This document shows, piece after piece, positions 7,479-14,032 of a stretch of DNA of 22,598 nt; the stretch's first letter is position 1, and every line of letters starts with the position of its first letter. The stretch comes from Methanomassiliicoccaceae archaeon UBA370 (lineage in GTDB: Archaea > Thermoplasmatota > Thermoplasmata > Methanomassiliicoccales > Methanomethylophilaceae), in NCBI GenBank assembly GCA_002505345.1, contig DAUY01000015.1, positions 1 through 22,598 of the forward strand, read 5' to 3'. The notes under the pieces are model-generated. The model searched no databases, had not been told where the DNA came from, and saw only the letters and a program-made list of their open reading frames with translations. Made by a program: the position numbers and the translations under genes.

Positions 7479-9032
7479 TCAAAAATCCACGAGCCGCATC
7501 TGCCCCTGTTCCTTCCTCGGAGGTACACGGTCACGGAGGGTCCTGCCGAGTACTTCGAGCCGGGAGCGCATGAGCTCCTCCTTCTTTTTACTGGACTTCT
7601 CGAACACCTCGTCCACCGTCCCGCGGGCCACCAGAACGTAGACCTCTCCGTCCCTGCTCCTTCCAGTACGTCCTCTTCTCTGTATCGTCCTTATCTCCGA
7701 AGGCACAGGCTCGTAGAATATCACAGCGTCCGTGCTGGCCACGTCCAGGCCCTCTTCCCCCACGGATGTGGATACCACCACGTTGAAGACACCCGAATGG
7801 AAGTCGCCGAGAACGCTCATCTGCTCCTTTTGTTTCAGGCCCCCCCTGGACTGCCCTATGAGCTTGCCTACCCTGGCACCCGGTATCGTGGAAAGTTTTT
7901 CCACCAACATGTCGCAGGTGTCCCTGTACTGTGAGAAGACAATGATCTTCGAGTCCGCGGAGGAGATAAGGACGCGGCTCACTATGCTCATGACCCTCGA
8001 TATTTTTGGGTGTTCGACCGGAGAAGTCATAGCGATATGTGCCATGTCCTTGAACTCTTTAAGGTCCACAAGCTCTTTCGTACCCTTGCTGGCACTTGCT
8101 TTTTTAGCTTCGCCGTCTATCTTTAGCAGATAGGAGCGGAGAGCGCTCATGCCCTGGGTCTCGGCAAGACCCACAGCATGGAGCAGCTTGAGACATATGG
8201 CCTGCACGGTGAGGCCCCTGAAAACGATGGCCGTCTTCTCTCCGCGCGCGAGCCTTCTCTGAAGGGTCTCCCCCACCACCAGCAGATGTTTCGTGGACGG
8301 AGGCCAGTTGGGGTCGAAGAGGCCGAGGCGGGTAAGCTCGACTATGTAATGGTCCAGCATGCCCTGCAGAAGGGAGATTATGCTTACCAGGTCCTTGGGC
8401 ATGCTGACCTCGATCCTCTTTACATACGTATCGAATACATAGGGTGAAACGTCAGGGTCCTCATCTCCGCGTATATCTATGCGGGTAAGTGCCAGGTTCC
8501 TGCATATCTCCTCTATCCTGTCGAGGTCGCTGCTCGGCGAGGCGGTCATGCCCATTGAAAGCATATGTTCGCCGCAATGTTGTGCCACCGTAACATATGC
8601 GTAGTTGCCGGTTCCTCTGTGCGCCTCGTCGTAGATGACGAGACCGAAATCTTCCAGATCGTATCTGCCGTTCTCCAGGTCGTTGGCTACGGTCTGAGGC
8701 GTAGACACTATCAGGTCGAATTCTTTCATCATCGCAGTCCTGACCTCGGGCTTCGTGTTGCCGTTGACGATCCCGACCTTGGTCCCCACAAGGTTCTCCT
8801 GGAAGAAAGCGCCGTGTTGGTCAGTCAGAGGCTTGGTGGGAGCGACCATAAGTACCTTCTCACTGCGTTCCAATATGCATGCCGCGACGTAAAGTGCCAC
8901 TACAGTCTTTCCGAGGCCGGTGGGGAGGATTATGAGAGTGTTCCCTCCGAGACATCCTTTGGCCATGGCTACCTGGTACTCTCTTTCTTCGATCTTTCCG
9001 GGCGCTATCCTGGGATGGGAGAGATATTTCAT
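7479..9032 (-). CDS. hef: Hef/FANCM-type superfamily 2 helicase, helicase-only form with C-terminal PCNA-interaction motif
   Basis: A 517-residue SF2 helicase of the Hef/Mph1/FANCM group, which remodels stalled replication forks. Visible motifs are the Q-motif (REYQ, residues 17-20), Walker A PTGLGKT (37-43), APTKPL (64-69), STPQT (110-114), DEAH (135-138), TASP in motif III, SVGEEGLD in motif V and QRRGRTGR in motif VI. The stretch between the two RecA lobes fits the Hef insert. The XPF-like nuclease and helix-hairpin-helix parts of full-length euryarchaeal Hef are absent. The chain ends in QMRLVDF (511-517), a QxxLxxF PCNA-interacting peptide. A TATA-like CCTTTTATCC about 30 bases upstream suggests a leaderless transcript. 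It is the first gene of a unit with DNA ligase. Confidence 0.9.
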   Translation of the reverse strand: MKYLSHPRIAPGKIEEREYQVAMAKGCLGGNTLIILPTGLGKTVVALYVAACILERSEKVLMVAPTKPLTDQHGAFFQENLVGTKVGIVNGNTKPEVRTAMMKEFDLIVSTPQTVANDLENGRYDLEDFGLVIYDEAHRGTGNYAYVTVAQHCGEHMLSMGMTASPSSDLDRIEEICRNLALTRIDIRGDEDPDVSPYVFDTYVKRIEVSMPKDLVSIISLLQGMLDHYIVELTRLGLFDPNWPPSTKHLLVVGETLQRRLARGEKTAIVFRGLTVQAICLKLLHAVGLAETQGMSALRSYLLKIDGEAKKASASKGTKELVDLKEFKDMAHIAMTSPVEHPKISRVMSIVSRVLISSADSKIIVFSQYRDTCDMLVEKLSTIPGARVGKLIGQSRGGLKQKEQMSVLGDFHSGVFNVVVSTSVGEEGLDVASTDAVIFYEPVPSEIRTIQRRGRTGRSRDGEVYVLVARGTVDEVFEKSSKKKEELMRSRLEVLGRTLRDRVPPRKEQGQMRLVDF

Positions 9033-9057
9033 TCCGTCCGAGAATAAGACGGGTCAG

Positions 9058-9067
9058 GATAAAAGGA
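9058..9067 (-). promoter_or_regulatory. TATA box of the helicase-ligase unit
   Basis: On the minus strand it reads CCTTTTATCC, centred about 30 bases upstream of the helicase ATG at 9032. No Shine-Dalgarno is visible between them. Confidence 0.45.
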
Positions 9068-9130
9068 TAACAGGGGGATGTCCGAAAGTGGGACAGGCTT
9101 AGATATACAAGACAGGTTTGAAAATATTAC

Positions 9131-9150
9131 AGGGGGCCGGCAGGCCCCCT
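9131..9150 (-). terminator. hairpin terminator after the iron-sulfur carrier gene
   Basis: An 8-bp stem (AGGGGGCC / GGCCCCCT) closes a 4-nt loop. It lies 7 bases past the TAA stop of the minus-strand gene and is followed on that strand by an A/T-rich tract (TGTAATATTTTC). Confidence 0.65.
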
Positions 9151-9157
9151 TCGAAGT

Positions 9158-9484
9158 TTAGTGGCAGCCGCCGCCACATGACGCGCAGCCGCTGGCGTTG
9201 GGATCGCGGATCGTGAGTCCGGTACCGAAGTTGGGGTCGTCGATGAACTCTATGACGCAGTCCTTCAGAGGCTCCGCGGTCTCGTTGTCGTAGAACATCT
9301 TGAACGCTTCGGCAGTGGTGTCCACGATTTCGCCCTCTGCCTCCTTCTCCTGGAAAGACATTCCGAACTGGGGCCCGGAACATGCGAAGCCTGCGAGGTA
9401 GATCTTTATTCCATAGCCTTTCTTGTTGTTCTTGTCCATGAGGTCGACTATGAACTTCTCAGCTTCTGGGGTTATTTTTACCAT
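9158..9484 (-). CDS. A-type iron-sulfur carrier (IscA/HesB family)
   Basis: A 108-residue HesB/IscA-family protein, the usual length for A-type carriers that hand Fe-S clusters to apoproteins. The first conserved cysteine is C35 in GFACSGPQFG, the usual family position. The C-terminal cysteines are spaced C100-x2-C103-x3-C107-His, unlike the canonical C-G-C, so the metal-binding tail is divergent. The start has an AAGGAG Shine-Dalgarno at about 9492-9497 and a TATATA core at 9511-9518. That TATA box would put transcription start very near the ATG, so either a slightly longer spacing is used or the leader is very short. It is a single-gene unit ended by a strong hairpin. No Fe-S scaffold gene is adjacent. 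Confidence 0.87.
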   Translation of the reverse strand: MVKITPEAEKFIVDLMDKNNKKGYGIKIYLAGFACSGPQFGMSFQEKEAEGEIVDTTAEAFKMFYDNETAEPLKDCVIEFIDDPNFGTGLTIRDPNASGCASCGGGCH

Positions 9485-9510
9485 TTGATCGCTCCTTGAA
9501 TCTTATCGGG

Positions 9511-9518
9511 GTATATAA
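9511..9518 (-). promoter_or_regulatory. TATA box of the iron-sulfur carrier gene
   Basis: On the minus strand the core reads TTATATAC, 27-34 bases upstream of the ATG at 9484. Confidence 0.55.
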
Positions 9519-9546
9519 TCCAATCTTAGTACTTAACGATTGTTAC

Positions 9547-9972
9547 TCATTCCGTCTTTATATCGTAAAGCTTGGCGAACTCCCTTAATGCATATGATTG
9601 GGATTTCGTCAGCGCCATGTATGAGCCGATGACCATGGCTTCCAGGACCTCGTCCCTTGTGGCGCCCTCCTGTATGGCGTGCTCGGCCTGAACTTTTATG
9701 CAGTACTCGGCGCCTTCGGCCGCCGCCGCGGATACGGCGCACAGGAAACGGGTCTTCTTCTCCATGACGCCGCGGCCTTCCAGGGCGGCCCTTCCGAGGT
9801 TGGCAACGGGCACGAACAGGTCCGGACGTTCGGAAAGGACCTGGTTGATAAGAGGTATCGAGCCGTACTGCTTCTTTATGGCCGCCAATATCTTTTCTGT
9901 GATCTCCCTCTGTTTGGGATCTTCTTCCATGGCGTTTCGAAGAGCATTATCGTAAAAATAGCTGTCGCACAT
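9547..9972 (-). CDS. carboxymuconolactone decarboxylase (AhpD-like) family protein
   Basis: A 141-residue protein of the CMD/AhpD fold. The conserved central helix reads EGAEYCIKVQAEHA, with C91 and H98. AhpD peroxidase-reductases have C-x2-C-x3-H; here the second cysteine position is Val94, so the dithiol is missing and classic disulfide chemistry is unlikely unless C78 substitutes. The typical substrate helix follows (ATRDEVLEAMVIGSYMAL). Function is therefore unassigned; a redox or small-molecule role is inferred only from the family. The start is uncertain. The ATG at 9972 has a TATA box about 40 bases upstream, while the internal ATG at 9930 has a TATTTTTA about 29 bases upstream and would drop 14 poorly conserved residues. 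It is divergent from the metallopeptidase gene. Confidence 0.85.
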   Translation of the reverse strand: MCDSYFYDNALRNAMEEDPKQREITEKILAAIKKQYGSIPLINQVLSERPDLFVPVANLGRAALEGRGVMEKKTRFLCAVSAAAAEGAEYCIKVQAEHAIQEGATRDEVLEAMVIGSYMALTKSQSYALREFAKLYDIKTE

Positions 9973-10008
9973 CGAAGATAGCCAGATAAGCTAACTGTAT
10001 CTTTCCCG

Positions 10009-10016
10009 TTATATTT
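10009..10016. promoter_or_regulatory. shared TATA element between divergent genes
   Basis: TTATATTT on the plus strand (AAATATAA on the minus) is the only strong TATA-like element in the 103-base divergent gap. It would place starts near 10038 rightward and 9986 leftward, suiting a roughly 38-nt leader for the metallopeptidase and a roughly 14-nt leader for the CMD-family gene. Confidence 0.4.
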
Positions 10017-10041
10017 CGGCCGTCGCACTATTTTTCATCAC

Positions 10042-10066
10042 GCCCCGACGGACGGGGCCCAAGGAG
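10042..10066 (+). promoter_or_regulatory. leader hairpin and ribosome binding site of the metallopeptidase gene
   Basis: GCCCCG (10042-10047) pairs with CGGGGC (10053-10058) over a 5-nt loop. It is followed after two bases by the Shine-Dalgarno AAGGAG (10061-10066), nine bases before the ATG at 10076. The Shine-Dalgarno is outside the stem, so the hairpin may stabilise the mRNA end rather than block translation. Confidence 0.4.
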
Positions 10067-10075
10067 AAAAAAGAT

Positions 10076-10753
10076 ATGGAAAATGACGGACTTCAGGAGA
10101 GATTCAGGAAAGTCGGAAAAGAGCACGGATACGAGACTGTCAACGCCGAATTCGTTTCGTTCAAAGAATTCAAGGTTCGATGGCAGCGCTCCTACAAATG
10201 GGCGGACTTCAAAGTATCCGATTACATGGCGGACGCCCCGCCCGAGGTGATCGAGGGTCTGGCATCGACGCTTTTCGCAAGAATATGCGGAAAGGGAGAC
10301 CCTGATTTCTCGGAGGAGATGTGCAAATGGGTCACATCTCCGGATTTTTCAAAATACAAACAATCTACATACCTTAGGAGGAGCAGAAACCTCTCCAGGT
10401 CCCGTCAGGGACAGCACAGGGACCTGGGCGAATGCTACCGGAGGCTTATAGATGCGGGATTGGTGAAGGAGGATCCCGGCATATTCATGTCATGGACGAA
10501 GGAGCCCAACGTACGGAAGGTGGGCTACTGCTCGGTCCTCATGAAAGTGGTCGCGATATCGTCTGCGTTGGACAACCCCGACATACCAGAATTCGTAGCG
10601 GACTATGTCATGTATCATGAGCTTTGCCACATTGTGATAGGCTTCGATCCGTCCTCGGAAAAACACGGAAGCGAATTCGCGGACCTGGAGTCCAAATATC
10701 CACGTCAGAAAGAGGCCGAAGACTGGCTGCGGAGGTTGTGCATGTACTTATGA
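10076..10753 (+). CDS. predicted zinc metallopeptidase (SprT-like / M48-like)
   Basis: A 225-residue protein with a zincin active site near its C-terminus: HELCH at 181-185 and a third ligand in HGSEF at H197. The HExxH followed by an HGxxF about twelve residues later resembles SprT/Spartan-like proteases more than YgjP-type ones, though the preceding block (GYCSVLMKVVAISSALDNP, then a V-x-Y-V-M-Y-HEL approach) also occurs in generic M48-like predicted hydrolases. The N-terminal half has a basic patch (LRRSRNLSRSRQGQH, about 103-117) that might contact nucleic acid or another partner. No signal peptide or membrane segment is seen, so it is likely cytoplasmic. The start is fixed by a strong AAGGAG. 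A GC-rich hairpin follows the stop codon. The substrate is unknown. Confidence 0.85.
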   Translation: MENDGLQERFRKVGKEHGYETVNAEFVSFKEFKVRWQRSYKWADFKVSDYMADAPPEVIEGLASTLFARICGKGDPDFSEEMCKWVTSPDFSKYKQSTYLRRSRNLSRSRQGQHRDLGECYRRLIDAGLVKEDPGIFMSWTKEPNVRKVGYCSVLMKVVAISSALDNPDIPEFVADYVMYHELCHIVIGFDPSSEKHGSEFADLESKYPRQKEAEDWLRRLCMYL

Positions 10754-10761
10754 AGAAAGGT

Positions 10762-10784
10762 CCCGGGGGAAGTTGTCCCCCGGG
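10762..10784 (+). terminator. hairpin terminator after the metallopeptidase gene
   Basis: A perfect 8-bp stem (CCCGGGGG / CCCCCGGG) with a 7-nt loop, starting 9 bases after the TGA. Only a short T4 run follows, at 10797-10800. Confidence 0.6.
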
Positions 10785-11050
10785 CGCTAACACGCCTTTT
10801 CACAGTCCGGCGGTGACGCCGGCCTCGAAGCACTGACTTACGCCGGGGGTATGTGTCGGACCCTGCGTTGTCTTCCGGTCATCGCAACGATGACACATCG
10901 CATCTCCCGCAAGTTCCCAAATTTGGTACAGGGCCGCTGTTCGCCGATCCGTGCTCATGGCGTTCACGCATCGCGCCCCTCCGCCGGTCCGGCAACCTCG
11001 CTAAGATATCTCCACTTATAAAGGACTATGCCGGGCCCGTAGTTCGAAGA
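10785..11050. other. hairpin-rich gap without a convincing gene
   Basis: About 270 bases with no supported protein gene. Strong local hairpins stand out. CCGGCG-GTGA-CGCCGG (10807-10822) is a 6-bp stem with a GNRA-type loop. GTCATCG-CAA-CGATGAC (10878-10894) is a 7-bp stem. GCCG-GTC-CGGC lies near 10983-10993. A near-palindromic TATA-like ACTTATAAAG at about 11014-11023 could fire in either direction. It may be a structured non-coding RNA or only spacer; I do not recognise RNase P RNA or SRP RNA hallmarks. Confidence 0.3.
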
Positions 11051-11052
11051 CG

Positions 11053-11099
11053 GTTATATACGCACCCTGCCATACTTTTACAGGCGGAAACGCCAGGAG
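11053..11099 (+). promoter_or_regulatory. ferritin promoter and leader
   Basis: The TATA core GTTATATA at 11053-11060 predicts transcription start near 11082. The roughly 25-nt leader holds a small hairpin GGCG-GAAA-CGCC (11083-11094), a GNRA tetraloop stem. It abuts the Shine-Dalgarno AGGAG (11095-11099), which sits 7 bases before the ATG. Confidence 0.55.
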
Positions 11100-11106
11100 C
11101 AGAAGC

Positions 11107-11601
11107 ATGATATCAGAAAAAGTGATAAAGGCCGTTAACGACCAGATAAACATGGAGTATTATTCTGCGTTCCTGTACCTCGGGATGTCCAACGAGATGG
11201 ATGCGAAAGGATACAGGGGATACGCCAAGTGGCTGTTTTTCCAATACAAGGAGGAGATGGAGCACGCCGAAAAGTTCATAGGCTTCCTGCAGACCAGGGG
11301 CGCCGGGCCGGTTCTCTCGACCATAAATGCCCCCGGCAAGGTGCCGTTCGTTCCTTTGGACGTAGCCAAGGCGGCGTACGAGCACGAAATGAAAGTCTCC
11401 GCGTCCATAGACAAGATATATGAATTGGCGAACAAAGAGGGGGACCATGCTTCGGCATCCTTCCTCAAGTGGTTCATAGACGAGCAGGTCGAGGAAGAAG
11501 AGAACACGAGGAACATAATCGATATGTTCGAGGCGGCGGGGAAGGACGTGAGTGCACTGTTCGCGATCGACCACCATCTCGGCAAGAGAGAGGACGAGTA
11601 A
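11107..11601 (+). CDS. ftnA: ferritin (FtnA type, non-haem)
   Basis: A 164-residue four-helix ferritin that oxidises Fe(II) and stores iron as a 24-subunit cage. The dinuclear ferroxidase residues fall at E17, E50 and H53, and the site-C residues at E94, Q127 and E130, exactly the E. coli FtnA numbering. No haem-binding methionine pattern of bacterioferritin is visible. The start is supported by AGGAG 7 bases upstream and a TATA box. It is a single-gene unit ended by a hairpin with a T6 tract. Neighbouring redox-type genes (A-type Fe-S carrier, CMD-family protein) suggest an iron and oxidative-stress neighbourhood, but they are on separate transcripts. Confidence 0.97.
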   Translation: MISEKVIKAVNDQINMEYYSAFLYLGMSNEMDAKGYRGYAKWLFFQYKEEMEHAEKFIGFLQTRGAGPVLSTINAPGKVPFVPLDVAKAAYEHEMKVSASIDKIYELANKEGDHASASFLKWFIDEQVEEEENTRNIIDMFEAAGKDVSALFAIDHHLGKREDE

Positions 11602-11634
11602 CTTCACAGCAGTCACCGTGTTCAATGCCCTTAA

Positions 11635-11674
11635 CGCTCGCTGCATTGGCAGGCAGCGAGCGACTACATTTTTT
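11635..11674 (+). terminator. ferritin terminator
   Basis: A perfect 10-bp stem (CGCTCGCTGC / GCAGCGAGCG, 11635-11644 with 11653-11662) with an 8-nt loop. It is followed 6 bases later by TTTTTT (11669-11674). This is the best terminator in the window. Confidence 0.8.
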
Positions 11675-11858
11675 GCCGTATCTTCGTTGCGTTAAATGCC
11701 GTTGTACATCATTTTTTACTACAATTGACGTATAATTACCACTTTTTGCAGAAAAACAGCACTTTTTCTACGATTTCCGAATATATAATACTGTAATTCG
11801 TACGCATAATCCAAAAATACAGTAAGGTTTATAGCGATTAATTATTTACTCCTCCCCT
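11675..11858 (+). promoter_or_regulatory. AT-rich promoter region of acetyl-CoA synthetase
   Basis: The region is markedly more AT-rich than its surroundings. It has three TATA-like cores: GTATAATT near 11730-11737, ATATATAATA at 11781-11790 and TTTATA at 11828-11833. The last is centred about 28 bases before the ATG and would give a leaderless mRNA. The second would give a leader of about 50 nt. A short imperfect direct repeat (CACTTTTTGCAG, then GCACTTTTTCTAC) lies between 11740 and 11772 and could be a regulator site. Confidence 0.45.
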
Positions 11859-13952
11859 ATGAGCGACTTTCTCAGTCCCAAGTCGGTGGCCATCATAGGC
11901 GCTTCCACCGACGAGACAAAGCTTGGCGGAATGCTGTTGAAAAACATGATAACCGCTAAATTCGACGGCGAACTGTACCCGGTCAACCCGAAGGGCGGGC
12001 TGATACAGGGAGTGAAGGCCTACACGTCCTTCGATGAGATCGGAAAGGCGGTGGATCTTGCCGTGATAGCGGTCAAGGCACCCTTTGTGGCCGAAGAGAT
12101 AGAAAAAGTAGGAAAATCCGGCACCAAGTATGTGAGCATCCTCACCGCTGGCTTCAAAGAAGCAGGTCCCGAAGGCGAGAAGCTTGAAGAGGAACTGAAA
12201 GCCACCGCCAAGAAATACGGCGTCAGGATCTTCGGTCCGAACAGCTTCGGTATAATGAACCCTAAGGGAAAGGTCAACACGACCTTTGCGTACCTTCTGC
12301 CCAGGGTGGGAAACGTGTCGGTCATGTCCCAGTCCGGTGCCTTCGGTTCTTCCATCATAGACTGGGCCATAGGTCAGAAGATCGGGTTCAGCAAATTCAT
12401 CACGTACGGCAACAAGTGCGACATGAGCGAGGCCGATATGGTGCCCATGCTCTGCGATGACCCGGACACCAAGGTCATCGGAATGTACATAGAGGGAGTG
12501 GACAACGGAAAAGAGCTTCTGGAGTCCATGCAGAACGTCAAGACCAAGAAGCCAATAGTCGCATTCAAGTCGGGAAGGACCGCGGCGGGTTCCGCGGCGG
12601 CCTCTTCGCACACAGGCTCCCTCGCTGGCGCAGACTCCGTGTACGACGTCATATTCGAGAAGCTGAACGTCTACAGGGCCATGGACGCTGACGAGTTCTT
12701 CGACGCGCTCAGCGTATTCAGCACCTGCAGCGAGATGAAGAAGGACGGAATAGCGATCATCACGAACGCGGGGGGCCTCGGCGTCATGTCCGCGGACGCG
12801 ACTTTCGATGCACCCCACATAGGGGCGGCGAAGCTGAAGGAGGAAACACTTAAGGAGCTGGTCGAAAGAGTTCCGACCATCGCAGGTCTCACAAACCCGA
12901 TCGATGTGAGAGGAGACGCCAAGCCCGAGTACTTCAAGCACGCCATCGAGGCCGTCATCAAAGACCCCAGCGTCGGAGGGCTGGTCATAATGGGATCTCC
13001 TCTGGACTTCGCAGACCTCGAGGCTATCGCCGAGATGCTGGTCGAAATGAGGGACGACATACCCGTGCCCACAACCGTGTGCTTCGCAGGCGGATACAAG
13101 TGCGACAAGGCACTCAACATACTCAGGGAAGGCCTGATCCCCACATTCCCGACTCCCGACAGGGCGGTCCGCGCGCTGTCCATACTCAGAGGGTACACCC
13201 TCCGCAAGGAAGCCGTGGCCACGCCTCTCAAGATGCCGAAGATATCGGGCGGAAGGGACGCCGTCAAGAAGATAATCGCAAAGGCTGAGAGTGAAGGAAG
13301 GAAGGCCCTGACCGAAGCGGAAGGAAAGCAGATCTTCAAGGCTTACGGAGTCCCGATCCCCGGCGAGGCTACAGTCAAGGCCGCCGAGGAAGCCGTCAAA
13401 GAGAGCTCCAAGATGGGATATCCTGTGGTCATGAAGATCCTTTCCCCGGACATCGCCCACAAGACGGACGTCGGAGGAGTCGTCGTCGGCGTCAAGAACG
13501 ATGCGGAGGCCAGAGCGGCCTTCGACAAGATCATGGTGTCATGCAAGAAGGCCAAGCCGGAGGCGAGGCTTGACGGCGTCTCGATCCAACAGATGGTCTC
13601 CGGAGAGGAGGTCATCCTGTCCATGATACGCGATGTGCAGTTCGGCCCCGTGGTCTCCTTTGGCCTGGGAGGGATATTCGTCGAGATACTGGGCGAGATA
13701 TCCCAGTCCCACGCGACAATGACGGAAGAGCAGATGGACAACATGGTCCGCTCCACGAAGGCGTACAAGCTTCTTTCGGGCGCGAGAGGCGCCGAGCCGT
13801 CCGATATCGATGCGATAAAGGATGCTATAAGGAGGATCGCCCTGATCGCCCTCGAGAACCCTGAGATCCATGAACTGGAGATCAACCCGGTCATCGTCGG
13901 AAAGAAGGGCAAGGGCTGCTGGGCCGTCGACGCCCTCTGCACCCTGAACTGA
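11859..13952 (+). CDS. acd: acetate--CoA ligase (ADP-forming), fused alpha-beta
   Basis: A 697-residue NDP-forming acyl-CoA synthetase that makes ATP while converting acetyl-CoA (or another acyl-CoA) to the free acid, or runs in reverse. Order: CoA-binding Rossmann domain (about 1-130, starting with SVAIIGASTDETKLGG), succinyl-CoA-ligase-like domains (about 150-450) with the phosphorylated histidine H251 in SSHTGSLAGAD, then a C-terminal ATP-grasp beta part (about 475-697) with the second catalytic histidine H534 in DIAHKTDVGG. The alpha-beta fusion contrasts with the split subunits of Pyrococcus. The start has a TATA box 28 bases upstream and no Shine-Dalgarno, so it is probably leaderless. 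It is a single-gene unit with its own terminator. Acyl substrate preference cannot be read from the sequence. Confidence 0.95.
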   Translation: MSDFLSPKSVAIIGASTDETKLGGMLLKNMITAKFDGELYPVNPKGGLIQGVKAYTSFDEIGKAVDLAVIAVKAPFVAEEIEKVGKSGTKYVSILTAGFKEAGPEGEKLEEELKATAKKYGVRIFGPNSFGIMNPKGKVNTTFAYLLPRVGNVSVMSQSGAFGSSIIDWAIGQKIGFSKFITYGNKCDMSEADMVPMLCDDPDTKVIGMYIEGVDNGKELLESMQNVKTKKPIVAFKSGRTAAGSAAASSHTGSLAGADSVYDVIFEKLNVYRAMDADEFFDALSVFSTCSEMKKDGIAIITNAGGLGVMSADATFDAPHIGAAKLKEETLKELVERVPTIAGLTNPIDVRGDAKPEYFKHAIEAVIKDPSVGGLVIMGSPLDFADLEAIAEMLVEMRDDIPVPTTVCFAGGYKCDKALNILREGLIPTFPTPDRAVRALSILRGYTLRKEAVATPLKMPKISGGRDAVKKIIAKAESEGRKALTEAEGKQIFKAYGVPIPGEATVKAAEEAVKESSKMGYPVVMKILSPDIAHKTDVGGVVVGVKNDAEARAAFDKIMVSCKKAKPEARLDGVSIQQMVSGEEVILSMIRDVQFGPVVSFGLGGIFVEILGEISQSHATMTEEQMDNMVRSTKAYKLLSGARGAEPSDIDAIKDAIRRIALIALENPEIHELEINPVIVGKKGKGCWAVDALCTLN

Positions 13953-13960
13953 AATCATTT

Positions 13961-13980
13961 TCCCCGGCGCGAGCCGGGGA
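13961..13980 (+). terminator. terminator after acetyl-CoA synthetase
   Basis: The 8-bp stem TCCCCGGC / GCCGGGGA is closed by a GCGA tetraloop, 8 bases after the TGA. The following sequence is A/T-rich (CCTATATTTTCC). Confidence 0.65.
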
Positions 13981-14002
13981 GCCCTATATTTTCCGCGGAA
14001 CA

Positions 14003-14010
14003 GTTTAATT
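14003..14010 (+). promoter_or_regulatory. TATA box of the dphB-trm5 operon
   Basis: GTTTAATT is centred 27 bases upstream of the ATG at 14033, with no Shine-Dalgarno between; consistent with a leaderless transcript. Confidence 0.5.
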
Positions 14011-14032
14011 CAACGTGTGAGATGCACGTGGG

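Noticed and set aside
10785..11050. RNase P RNA or SRP RNA
   Set aside because: Size was suggestive, but I could not find the conserved GAAAGUCC-type or GGAAGG/AGCAG-type signatures on either strand.
11083..11094. iron-responsive element in the ferritin leader
   Set aside because: The stem is only 4 bp with a GAAA loop and lacks the CAGUG loop and bulged C of an IRE.
10853..11110. 85-codon plus-strand ORF ending in an ATGA overlap with ferritin
   Set aside because: The overlap looks attractive, but the frame starts with GTG without a ribosome site, crosses the ferritin TATA box and leader, and has a composition unlike neighbouring proteins.
11838..13460. 540-codon open frame on the minus strand
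   Set aside because: It lies entirely antisense to the well-supported acetyl-CoA synthetase; its His- and Tyr-rich translation has no domain-like pattern and is a by-product of the GC-rich codon use of the real gene.
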